A program made the position numbers and the translations under genes. The notes under the pieces were generated by a model, which saw only the letters and a program-made list of their open reading frames with translations, did no database searches and was not told the DNA's origin. From Pseudomonas sp. FP198 (GTDB lineage Bacteria; Pseudomonadota; Gammaproteobacteria; Pseudomonadales; Pseudomonadaceae), in assembly GCF_030687895.1 (NCBI RefSeq), contig NZ_CP117452.1, forward strand, positions 3,241,501-3,305,500: a stretch of 64,000 nt of DNA, read 5' to 3'. Positions 53,408-61,844 of this stretch are shown in pieces; the stretch's first letter is position 1, and each line of letters begins with the position of its first letter.

Positions 53408-54898
53408 TCAGGCCAGATCGACAAAGACACTTTTGGTTTCGGTGTACGCATCGATCACGTTCTTGCTCATTTCCCGTCCCCAACCGGATTGCTTGTAGCC
53501 ACCGAAGGGCGACGCCGGGTCGACGACGTTCCAGCAGTTGATCCACACCGACCCGGCCTTCAACTGCGCGGCCACGCGATGGGCGGAACGCAGGTCACGG
53601 GTCCAGAGACCGGCCGCCAGCCCGTACGGCGAGTCGTTGGCGCGCAGTACCAGTTCGTCGATTTCGGTCCAGCTCATGACGGTCAGCACCGGGCCGAAGA
53701 TTTCCTCCCGGGCGACGCAGGCGCGCTCGGCACGGTCAAGAAAAACGCTGGGGCGGATGAAGTGGCCCTGCTCCAGGTGTTCTGGCCGATCGCCGCCGCA
53801 GATCAGTTCGGCGCCCTCCTCCTGGCCCCGTTGCAGGTAGCCACGGACCGTGCCCAATTGCCGGGCCGAGACCAGCGGGCCCATGCTGCTGGCCGGGTCC
53901 AGGCCTGGCCCGAGGACATGCGCGGCCGCGTGGCGCTGGAGTTCTTCAAGCACCTGGTCGAGGACGCTGGCGTGTACGTAGAGACGCGAGCCGGCGGTGC
54001 AGACCTGGCCCTGGTTGTAGAAGATGCCGTCGGCGGCACCCTTGGCGGCCCGGACGATATCGGCGTCCGGCAAGATGATGTTCGGCGACTTGCCACCCAG
54101 CTCCAGGGAGACCTTCTTCATGTTGCCGGTGGCCGCCTGGGCGATCAGCCGGCCGACCTGGGTCGAGCCGGTGAAGGCGATCTTGTCGACGTCCGGATGC
54201 CCGGCCAGCGGTGCGCCGGTCTGGGCACCGAGGCCGGTGAGCAGGTTGACGACGCCGGCCGGGAAGCCGGCGGCCTCGATCAACTGCACCAGGCGAATCG
54301 CAACCAGGGGCGTCTGTTCGGCGGGCTTGAGCACCGCGACACAACCGGTCGCCAGCACCGGGCCGAGCTTCCACACGCACATGGTCAACGGGAAATTCCA
54401 CGGCACGATCAATGCGCAGACGCCCACCGGTTCGCGCAGGGTGTAGTTGAGCATCGGTGCGCCGCTGGCGGGCGACACCGGCAGCGTGCTGCCTTCGATC
54501 TTGGTCGGCCAGCCGGCGAAGTAGCGAATGATGTTGGCCGCGCTCGCCGCTTCTCCACGGGCCGTGGCAATCGGCTTGCCGTTTTCCAGGGTGATCAGTT
54601 GCGCCAGCTCTTCGCGATGCTGATCGAGCAACTCCGCCAGACGAAACAGCAACAGGCCGCGCTGGGCCGGCGAGTGCTGCGCCCAACTGCCGGTGAAGGC
54701 TGCGCGGGCGGCAGCGACGGCGGCGTCGACGTCCCGCTCAGCGCCTTCGGCCACTTCGGCCAGGGTCTGTTCGGTGGCCGGGTTTTCCACGGCGAACCGG
54801 CGGCCGCTGGCGGCGTCCTGCCAGGTGCCGCCAATGAACAGGTGCCCCGGCTGCGACAGGAACTGCTCGACGGCAGGTAACAATTGGATCTGGCTCAT
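53408..54898 (-). CDS. NAD(P)-dependent aldehyde dehydrogenase (BADH-like)
   Basis: 496 residues. Catalytic Cys is in YNQGQVCTAGSR, general-base Glu in SLELGGKSPN, and the cofactor segments are PWNFPLTMCVWKLGPVL and FTGSTQVGR. The operon starts with a TPP-dependent decarboxylase, so this enzyme probably oxidises the aldehyde it releases to a carboxylic acid, as MdlD does after MdlC in mandelate catabolism. AGGAGC precedes the start and the gap to the TPP gene is ten bases. Confidence 0.93.
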   Translation of the reverse strand: MSQIQLLPAVEQFLSQPGHLFIGGTWQDAASGRRFAVENPATEQTLAEVAEGAERDVDAAVAAARAAFTGSWAQHSPAQRGLLLFRLAELLDQHREELAQLITLENGKPIATARGEAASAANIIRYFAGWPTKIEGSTLPVSPASGAPMLNYTLREPVGVCALIVPWNFPLTMCVWKLGPVLATGCVAVLKPAEQTPLVAIRLVQLIEAAGFPAGVVNLLTGLGAQTGAPLAGHPDVDKIAFTGSTQVGRLIAQAATGNMKKVSLELGGKSPNIILPDADIVRAAKGAADGIFYNQGQVCTAGSRLYVHASVLDQVLEELQRHAAAHVLGPGLDPASSMGPLVSARQLGTVRGYLQRGQEEGAELICGGDRPEHLEQGHFIRPSVFLDRAERACVAREEIFGPVLTVMSWTEIDELVLRANDSPYGLAAGLWTRDLRSAHRVAAQLKAGSVWINCWNVVDPASPFGGYKQSGWGREMSKNVIDAYTETKSVFVDLA

Positions 54899-54908
54899 AT
54901 CCGCTCCT

Positions 54909-56450
54909 TCACAGCGCCATTTCGATCAGGCACGGGCCGCCATCGGCCTTGGCGTTAGCCAGGGCGCGCTGCAACTCACCATTGGTATGCACCGTGCTGG
55001 CCGGTATGCCGTAGCCTCTGGCCAGGGCTTTCCAGTCGATGCGTGGACGGTCCAGCACCGTCAGGCTCAGGGCCTCGGGGCCCAGCTCGGTCATGCCGAA
55101 GCGGCGCAGTTCGTTCTGCAAAATCGCGTAGCGATGGTTGGCTGCGATCAGGATCACCACCGGCAATTGTTCGCGGGCAATACTCCATAACGTCTGGATG
55201 GTGTACTGGGCGCTGCCGTCCGATTGCAGGCAGAATACCTTGTTGCCCCGCTCGGCCATGGCGGCGCCGAATCCCACCGGAATCCCCTGGCCAATGGCGC
55301 CGCCGGTATTGGTCAATACGCGATGCCGCGCGGCATGGGCCGAGGCGGTGAAAAACGGATAACCGCACGTGCCGCCTTCGACGGAAACGATACTGTCGTC
55401 CGGCAGCGACGCGGCCAGCACCTGCCCGACCGACTGAGGCGTCAGTTCAGCCTCGGCGGCGGGCAGCTCGATCCCGATCGGCGTAGGTATATGCGCCGGC
55501 GCCTCAAGCGCATCGGCCAGTGCCGTGAGCGCTTCGGCAACGTCGTCGCCCACCTCGGCCAGGCACAACAGCCGCTCACGCTCCGCCAGTCGCGACGCAA
55601 TGCCTTCGTAGCCGAAATAACTGATGGGCTCGGGGACGCCGGCGCAGACCACGGCGTCGTATTGGTCGAGGATTTCGATGGCCACTTCGGGAAAGTAAGG
55701 CAGGCGATCCAGGTCCGGCAGGCCACCGCCGCGATAGCTCAAGCGCGGGAAGGTTTCGGCGAACATCCGCACGCCGGCCAACCGGGCCAGGCGCCCCGCC
55801 GCTTCCAGGCCGGCAACCGAGAGGCCCTGGTCGCCAACGATGAACACCAGCCGCCGACCGTCACGCAGCGCCCGCGCTACTGCCTCGACCCGATCACCGG
55901 CAAAGCGCCGGACCGGGGCCTGCAAAGAGCTGAAGGCTTTCTCCCGCTGCACCGGGCTGGCTTGCAGATCCATCGGCAGTATCAGGCTGGCGATCTGGCC
56001 CTTGGCTTGCCAGGCGGCGCGCACCGCTTCCTGGAAATCTTCGCCGATGCCCGCTGCCGTGCGCGAGGTGCGCACCCAGCCGGATACGCTCCCGGCCAAC
56101 GCCTGGATATCACTCGCCAGCGGCGGATCGTAATTGACGTGCCATGAGGCGTGGTCGCCGATGACGTTGACGATCGGCGTGTTGGCGCGACGGGCGTTGT
56201 GCAGGTTGGCGATGCCATTGGCAAAGCCCGGCCCGAGGTGGGTCAGGGTCATCGCCGGCTTGCCGGCAATCCGGCCGTAACCATCGGCGGCACCGGTGCA
56301 TACCCCTTCGAATAACGACAACACCGGCTTGAGGGCTGGCGCGCTGGCCATGGCCGCCACCAGGGGAATCTCGGTCGTCCCGGGGTTGGCGAAGCAGTAC
56401 TCGATACCGCTTGCCACCGCCGCCTTCACTATCAGTTGCGCACCATTCAT
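54909..56450 (-). CDS. Thiamine-diphosphate enzyme, benzoylformate-decarboxylase-like
   Basis: 513 residues, database-labelled acetolactate synthase type. The TPP-activating Glu is at 48 in LFEGVCTGAADGYGR. Two active-site residues resemble benzoylformate decarboxylase and not acetolactate synthase: Thr25 in ANPGTTE (Ser26 in BFD) and His71 in LTHLGPG (His70 in BFD). The Mg-binding motif is SDGSAQYTIQTLW...AANHRY. It would decarboxylate an aryl-2-oxo acid, or cleave an acyloin, to an aldehyde used by the adjoining dehydrogenase. First gene of a nine-gene operon and divergent from an IclR regulator. Confidence 0.88.
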   Translation of the reverse strand: MNGAQLIVKAAVASGIEYCFANPGTTEIPLVAAMASAPALKPVLSLFEGVCTGAADGYGRIAGKPAMTLTHLGPGFANGIANLHNARRANTPIVNVIGDHASWHVNYDPPLASDIQALAGSVSGWVRTSRTAAGIGEDFQEAVRAAWQAKGQIASLILPMDLQASPVQREKAFSSLQAPVRRFAGDRVEAVARALRDGRRLVFIVGDQGLSVAGLEAAGRLARLAGVRMFAETFPRLSYRGGGLPDLDRLPYFPEVAIEILDQYDAVVCAGVPEPISYFGYEGIASRLAERERLLCLAEVGDDVAEALTALADALEAPAHIPTPIGIELPAAEAELTPQSVGQVLAASLPDDSIVSVEGGTCGYPFFTASAHAARHRVLTNTGGAIGQGIPVGFGAAMAERGNKVFCLQSDGSAQYTIQTLWSIAREQLPVVILIAANHRYAILQNELRRFGMTELGPEALSLTVLDRPRIDWKALARGYGIPASTVHTNGELQRALANAKADGGPCLIEMAL

Positions 56451-56483
56451 TTCCAGCCCTCTTCATCGAGCGTTTGCAGTGGC

Positions 56484-56605
56484 TGAGATTTATCACATAT
56501 GAAAATCGACAAAACAAGTTATTTTTTTATCATTAAACTCGTATTTTGAGATTTATGTGATTTTATAAAGCTTAAACGTCGACCCTGAGGCTTGTATTTC
56601 TCAGG
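56484..56605. promoter_or_regulatory. Control region between the TPP enzyme and IclR genes
   Basis: A ten-base direct repeat TGAGATTTAT occurs at 56484 and 56547, with ATCACATA and TATGTGAT in inverted orientation next to each copy. A palindrome CCTGAG-N10-CTCAGG lies at 56584-56605. The AT-rich 275-bp gap between the divergent genes is the natural place for operator sites of the IclR regulator. Confidence 0.35.
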
Positions 56606-56725
56606 CATTGAGTTACCTTGGCAGCGCACGCATGGACGATCTCGCAGGCTTTTCATCAGCGACGCGCCTACCTATAGTGCTCACCCAAACGGCCACCTAC
56701 GCGCCACTCCCCCTTTAGGAGCGAA

Positions 56726-57478
56726 ATGAGCAGCCTGAGCAAAATGCTGAGCGTCCTGGACCTCTTCGGCCCGGATCGACTGAAGATCGACCCCGACACC
56801 ATCGCCGAACGCATGGGCCTGTCGCGGGCGACCGTGTACCGCTACGTCAAGGACTTGTGTGATGCGGGCCTGTTGACCCGGGTGGATGCCGGCAGCTACG
56901 GCCTGGGGCCGCGCATCATCGAGCTTGACTGGATGATGCGTCAGTACGACCCGATCCTCGTCGCCGGGCGCGAGCTGATGCATGAGCTGTCCGAACAGAC
57001 CGGCCTTGCCGTGTTCGCCAGCGTTTTTTATGACGGTCACATCATCAATACCTACATTGCCGACCCGAATGACACCTACCAGTTCTCATTCGGCCGCGGC
57101 CACCCGCTGCCGTTTTTTCGCGGTGCCCAATCCAAGGTATTGATTGCTTTCCAGAAAGGTCGGCGGCTGCAACGCCTGTTCGACGAGCACCTGGCCAACG
57201 ATCCCGCGAACACCTACGACTGGGCGGGTTTTTCCAAGGCGACAAAAAAGATCCGCAAGGATGGCTATTGCCTGACGCACGATGAGCTCAACCAAGGGCT
57301 GACCGGTATCGCGGCGCCGATCATCAATCCCGGGCTCGATGAAGTGGTGGGCAGCCTTTCGGCCGTCGGCAGCACCCACAGCTTCAAGCTGCTGCGCCAG
57401 GAAACCGTGATTGAAATGGTCATGGACACCACCCGGCGGATTGCCGAACGAATGCAAAATCCGCCCGCTGTCGGCTAA
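56726..57478 (+). CDS. IclR-family regulator of the aromatic operon
   Basis: 250 residues. wHTH at 5-65 (IAERMGLSRATVYRYVKDLCDAGLL), then an effector domain with ELSEQTGLAVFASVFYDGHIINTY and KDGYCLTHDELNQGLTGIAAPI. IclR regulators near aromatic operons usually activate them with the pathway substrate. It is divergent from the TPP-enzyme gene across 275 bp that contain repeated sites. GGAGCG precedes the start. Confidence 0.92.
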   Translation: MSSLSKMLSVLDLFGPDRLKIDPDTIAERMGLSRATVYRYVKDLCDAGLLTRVDAGSYGLGPRIIELDWMMRQYDPILVAGRELMHELSEQTGLAVFASVFYDGHIINTYIADPNDTYQFSFGRGHPLPFFRGAQSKVLIAFQKGRRLQRLFDEHLANDPANTYDWAGFSKATKKIRKDGYCLTHDELNQGLTGIAAPIINPGLDEVVGSLSAVGSTHSFKLLRQETVIEMVMDTTRRIAERMQNPPAVG

Positions 57479-57511
57479 ACGCCGGGAACGTTGTATTTCT
57501 CAAGTGAAACA

Positions 57512-57550
57512 ACCCCTGTGGCGAGGGGATTTATCCCCTCACCACAGGGT
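57512..57550. terminator. Long palindrome between the IclR and porin genes, probable bidirectional terminator
   Basis: CCCTGTGG-C-GAGGGGAT pairs with ATCCCCTC-A-CCACAGGG, with one C/A mismatch and a two-base loop: a 17-base stem made from REP-type sequence, flanked by AAC and GTT. It lies between convergent genes, so it would stop both. Confidence 0.7.
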
Positions 57551-57570
57551 TTTGCAAACATCCCCAAAAC

Positions 57571-58896
57571 TCAAAACGGCATCGCCACCGTCACCTGGCT
57601 GTATAGGTTGGTGCCGTTACCGCTCACCTGATTGCCGCCGTTTGTCGCATCCCGATCCGGTTTGTAGAGGCCTACCAGCGGCGTGATGATCAGGTGCTCG
57701 TTCACCGCCCACTCGGCGTACAGGTCCAGCTCCCGGGCATCCAAGTTCACGGCGTTGTCCTTACGCAGCGTGTTGAAGTCGAAGTACAACGCACCGAGGG
57801 TCAGGTTCTCCAATGGCCTGGCGGTCAGGCCGAGATGGTGGATGCCGGTATTGCTGTTGAACGGGCCGGCGTAGTTCCCCGCGACTTCGCCCTGGAACCA
57901 GGTGCCGTAACCGCTGCTCTGGCCGGTGAACAGCGAGCCCCATTTCTGCGAATAACGGGTGTAGCGGTAGGTCAGCTTCGGCGTCCAGGCGATATCGGCA
58001 AAGGTGTAGCCGGCCTCGGCGTACCAGGCGTTCTGCGGACCGGCGTCCTTGTCTTGCCAGGCGTATTCGAAGGCCAGGCTGGCGTTCTCGATGCCGGCAT
58101 TGCCCTCGCCGCGAATACTGTAGACGTCCATGCCCTTGCGCTGCCGCTGGAAATCACTGGCCCAGCGGTCGTTCACGTCCAAGCCATGTACCCAGGTCAG
58201 CCCCAACGTACCGGCCCGGGTGGTGTAGTCCAGCGTACCGGCGGCCAATTCGGTGTCGGCCTGGGCGCGGTTGTCGGACTTGAGCCACAGCACGCTGCCG
58301 TGCAGCCCGTCCTGCCCACCCAGGCGCAACACGGCGGTTTGGTCGAACGCATGCCGGGCGGCCAGGTAATAGGCGCCACCGCGGTTCAAACGCCCGTCCG
58401 CCGGGCCTTTGCCCAGGTTCGGCCCGTCATCGTTGATGAGGAATCCCCGGCCCAGCTTGACCACCTGGCGGCCGCCGGAGATATCGATACCGTCTTGTCC
58501 CAGCACCGGGAACAGGTCGGCGGAGCGCCAGCCCAGGTAAGCGTCTTCGATCTTCGTCGTGCGCTCGCTGCCCAGCGTATTGCCGGCCGCGTCACCATCG
58601 CCCCAGGTGGCCGAACTGACCAGGTTGAACGCGCCGTAGGCGGTGCCATGACCGGCCAGGCCTTGGTCGCCGCTTAATCCGTACTTGATGAAGCCCTCAC
58701 GCCAGGTGGAACCGCCGGACCTACCGTCGTAATTCTTGCGGCTGTTGAAATGGCCGAACACCGCGAGCATGTCGGCGTTGAGGTGCGTGTCGTCATCGGC
58801 ATACAGCTCATAGGCCTGAACCGGGCCCGCGGCGCAAAGCGCCAGCGTGCAGGCAAGACCACTGCCGAAAAATTCCATACGCGCTAGGGACCGCAT
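57571..58896 (-). CDS. Outer-membrane porin of the amine operon
   Basis: 441 residues. Signal peptide cleaved near GPVQAYE. The mature part alternates polar and aromatic residues in beta-strand pattern and ends in ...VTVAMPF with terminal Phe, as outer-membrane barrels do. It would admit the substrate used by the genes upstream. Its closest family (OprD-like or alginate-export-like) is not decided from sequence reading. AAGGAGCTC precedes the start; it follows the aminotransferase gene by 81 bp. Confidence 0.85.
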   Translation of the reverse strand: MRSLARMEFFGSGLACTLALCAAGPVQAYELYADDDTHLNADMLAVFGHFNSRKNYDGRSGGSTWREGFIKYGLSGDQGLAGHGTAYGAFNLVSSATWGDGDAAGNTLGSERTTKIEDAYLGWRSADLFPVLGQDGIDISGGRQVVKLGRGFLINDDGPNLGKGPADGRLNRGGAYYLAARHAFDQTAVLRLGGQDGLHGSVLWLKSDNRAQADTELAAGTLDYTTRAGTLGLTWVHGLDVNDRWASDFQRQRKGMDVYSIRGEGNAGIENASLAFEYAWQDKDAGPQNAWYAEAGYTFADIAWTPKLTYRYTRYSQKWGSLFTGQSSGYGTWFQGEVAGNYAGPFNSNTGIHHLGLTARPLENLTLGALYFDFNTLRKDNAVNLDARELDLYAEWAVNEHLIITPLVGLYKPDRDATNGGNQVSGNGTNLYSQVTVAMPF

Positions 58897-58977
58897 GGCT
58901 GAGCTCCTTGTGGTGCGCCTTTACAGGCTGTTTTTTATTAGGGGAGCCGGCGCAGCACGCTATGCCGGTGGGTCAGG

Positions 58978-60327
58978 TCAGCGGCAGTTGGCGAGCGCCT
59001 CATCCAGCGCGTCGACCATCAAGCCGGCCTCATCGGAGGTGAGGGTCAGCGGCGGCGAGAGGACGATCTTGTTACCGATCGGGCGCACCAGCACGCCGGC
59101 GCGGCGCGCATGCTCAGCGACGCGCGAGGCCAGCCCGGTGGCCGGGTCCAGCGGTTCACGGGTGGCCTTGTCCGCCACCAGGTCGAGGGCGATCATCAAG
59201 CCCTTGCCGCGCGCTTCGCCGACCACCGCGTGACGTTCAGCCAACGGTTGCAGTTGCTCCAGCAACTGGGCGCCGACGTTGCCGGCGTTGCGCGGCAAAT
59301 CTTCGGCCTCGACGATGTCCAGCACCGCCAAAGCCGCGGCGCAGGCGGTCGGGTGTCCGCTGTAGGTGTAGCCATGCATGATCACGCTGCTGAAACCCGG
59401 CCCGTTCTCGATGGCCTCGACGATGCGCCGGTTGAACACGGTAGCGCCCATGGGCACGTAGCCGGCCGTGATGCCCTTGGCCAGGCACAGTACGTCTGGC
59501 GCGACGCCCCAGCCACGACTGCCGAGCATGCAGCCGGTGCGGCCGAAGCCGGTTACCACTTCATCGGCGATCAGCAGGATGCCGTGGCGATCGCACACCT
59601 CGCGCAGGCTTTTCCAGTAATTGGCCGGCGGGACGATCACGCCGCCGGCGCCCTGCACTGGCTCGGCGATCAGCGCGGCGATGGTCTGCGCACCGAGCAA
59701 GGCGATCTGGTCCTCCAACTGACGAATGCAATGGGCGGTGAGCTCCTGCGGGTCGCGGCAGTCCCAGGGGTTGCGGTACAGCCAGGGCGTGTCGAGCAAA
59801 TGGCAGCCGGCCAACAGCGGCCCGTGATTGTAGTGATAGACGCCGTTGCCACCCACCGAGGTGCCGCCCATGTGCACGCCGTGGTAACCGTTGCGCAACG
59901 ACAGAAAACGCGTGCGTCCGGGTTCGCCGCTGGCGATCCAGTATTGTCGGGCCATTTTCAGCGCCGTCTCGACTGCATCGGAACCACCGGAACTGAACAG
60001 CACCCGCTCCATGTTTTCCTCGGCAAACATCGACGTCAGCCGCTCGGCCAGATCAAACACCCGAGGATGCGCGATGCCGTCGAAGGTCTGGTAATACGCC
60101 AGCTCATCCATCTGCGCGGCGATGGCCGCCTTCACCGAAGCACGGTTATGGCCGACGTTCACGTTCCATAAGCCGCCGACACCGTCGAGCATGCGATGGC
60201 CTTCGATGTCGGTGATGTAGTTGCCGTCGCCCCGGGCAATGACCAATGTCTTCGAGCGGTTCGCGGGGGCCGATGAACTCATCGGGTGCCAGAATTTCTT
60301 TGGCGCTGTCTTGTAGTGCTCGTACAT
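58978..60327 (-). CDS. Class III (omega-amine) aminotransferase
   Basis: About 449 residues from ATG at 60327 (GAGGAC upstream). The PLP lysine is in LCLAKGITAGYVPMGA, the cofactor Asp is in LLIADEVVTGFGRTG, and SSGGSDAVETALKMAR and GYHGVHMGG are family blocks. It transfers the amino group of a diamine, beta-alanine or similar omega-amine to pyruvate or 2-oxoglutarate. The aldehyde dehydrogenase gene ends 11 bases upstream, so amine to aldehyde to acid is encoded together. Confidence 0.92.
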   Translation of the reverse strand: MYEHYKTAPKKFWHPMSSSAPANRSKTLVIARGDGNYITDIEGHRMLDGVGGLWNVNVGHNRASVKAAIAAQMDELAYYQTFDGIAHPRVFDLAERLTSMFAEENMERVLFSSGGSDAVETALKMARQYWIASGEPGRTRFLSLRNGYHGVHMGGTSVGGNGVYHYNHGPLLAGCHLLDTPWLYRNPWDCRDPQELTAHCIRQLEDQIALLGAQTIAALIAEPVQGAGGVIVPPANYWKSLREVCDRHGILLIADEVVTGFGRTGCMLGSRGWGVAPDVLCLAKGITAGYVPMGATVFNRRIVEAIENGPGFSSVIMHGYTYSGHPTACAAALAVLDIVEAEDLPRNAGNVGAQLLEQLQPLAERHAVVGEARGKGLMIALDLVADKATREPLDPATGLASRVAEHARRAGVLVRPIGNKIVLSPPLTLTSDEAGLMVDALDEALANCR

Positions 60328-60338
60328 GGTTGCAGTCC

Positions 60339-61760
60339 TCACTGTGTTTCACGCTTGCGTACGTACAGCAGTTGCTGGCCGGTGAATTCCAGCAACCCCT
60401 CAAGGCCGAACTCGACGCCGAACCCGGACATCTTGCTGCCGCCAAACGGCGTATTCGGCTGGATCTGCGCGTGGCAGTTGACCCAGGCCACGCCGCTTTC
60501 GAGGCGACTGGCCAATGCTTGGGCCTGCTCGATATCGCTGCCCCAGACCGAGCCACCCAAGCCCATGTCGCCGGCATTGGCGCGGCGCAGGACATCCTCG
60601 ACGTCCTGATAGGCGATCAATGGCAACACCGGGCCAAACTGCTCCTCGTCCACCAGGCGATGGCCATCGGTGACGTCGGCGACCAGGGTTGGCGGGTAGA
60701 AAAAGCCCGGCCGGTCCAGTCGCGCACCGCCACACAGCACCCGCGCGCCATGCCCACGGGCATCGGCTACCAGCGCCTCCACCAGCGCCAATTGTTCAGG
60801 GTTCTGCACCGGGCCGAAGGTCACCTCCGGCTCCAGGCCATCGCCCACTACCTGGCGCGCCGCAATGCGCGTCAACGCATCGGCAAAGGCCTCGTATTGG
60901 GATTGATGGACGTACAAACGCTTGAGGGCGGCGCAGGTCTGGCCCATGTTGAGGAAGGCCGCCTGGAAAATATCCTCGGCCACCGCCTCGACCGGCGTGC
61001 CGGGCAGCACGATCGCCGCATCGTTGCCGCCCAGCTCCAGGGTCAGGCGCTTGAGGTTGGCGGCGGCGCCGCGCATCACACTCTGGCCGGTGGCGGTCGA
61101 GCCGGTGAAGACAATCTTCTGAATGCCGGCGTGAGAGGTAATCGCGCTGCCAAAACCTTGTTCACCGGTCACCACATTGATCACGCCATGAGGCACATGA
61201 CCGGCGATGATTTCCACCAGCCGCAGGGTGCTCAAGGGTGTCAGGCTTGAAGGCTTGCTGATCACGCAGTTGCCGGCCCGCAACGCCGGCATGATGTGCC
61301 AGACGGCGATCATGAACGGCCAGTTCCACGGTGTGATCGAGGCCACCACGCCCAGGGGTTTGCGATGCAGCTCGATGCGCTGGGTCGGAGTCTCTTCCAC
61401 CAGTTCGATGGGAATCTGCTGCTCGGCGGCATAGCGGGTCCAGGCCGCCGCGCCCATGACTTCGGAGAACGCCAGCGCCAGCGGCTTGCCCTGTTCCAGG
61501 ACGATGAGCCGGGCCAATGCGTCGGCCTCCTGCTCGATATCATCGGCGATATCGAGCAAGCGTCGGCGGCGGTCTTCGTGGCTGCTGTGGCGCCATTCGA
61601 TAAAGGCCGACTGCGCCGCTTCGACAGCAAGGTCCAACTGGGCCAGGGAACCGGCCGGGCAACGGGCGAACGCGGTACCGGTGGCCGGATTGAGCACATC
61701 GAAGTGGCCATTTTCACCGTTGACCGGGAGCCCATTGATGAGCATTTGATAATCGTGCAT
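60339..61760 (-). CDS. Aldehyde dehydrogenase of the amine operon
   Basis: 473 residues. Catalytic Cys in NMGQTCAALKR, Glu in TLELGGNDAA, cofactor segments PWNWPFMIAVWHIMPAL and FTGSTATGQS. It should oxidise the aldehyde made by the adjacent aminotransferase. It differs clearly from the ALDH at 53408 and is not a duplicate. AGGAAGG precedes the start. Confidence 0.92.
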   Translation of the reverse strand: MHDYQMLINGLPVNGENGHFDVLNPATGTAFARCPAGSLAQLDLAVEAAQSAFIEWRHSSHEDRRRRLLDIADDIEQEADALARLIVLEQGKPLALAFSEVMGAAAWTRYAAEQQIPIELVEETPTQRIELHRKPLGVVASITPWNWPFMIAVWHIMPALRAGNCVISKPSSLTPLSTLRLVEIIAGHVPHGVINVVTGEQGFGSAITSHAGIQKIVFTGSTATGQSVMRGAAANLKRLTLELGGNDAAIVLPGTPVEAVAEDIFQAAFLNMGQTCAALKRLYVHQSQYEAFADALTRIAARQVVGDGLEPEVTFGPVQNPEQLALVEALVADARGHGARVLCGGARLDRPGFFYPPTLVADVTDGHRLVDEEQFGPVLPLIAYQDVEDVLRRANAGDMGLGGSVWGSDIEQAQALASRLESGVAWVNCHAQIQPNTPFGGSKMSGFGVEFGLEGLLEFTGQQLLYVRKRETQ

Positions 61761-61844
61761 GGAACCTTCCTTTCACGCGCTGCCGAACCGTGCGGAACCG
61801 CAGCGAACGGGTTTTCTGGGTGATTGGCCTTGCCGGGCTGGCGC

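Noticed and set aside
53027..54880. 617-codon open frame opposite the aldehyde dehydrogenase and SDR genes
   Set aside because: Antisense shadow; the minus strand has clear catalytic motifs and ribosome sites.
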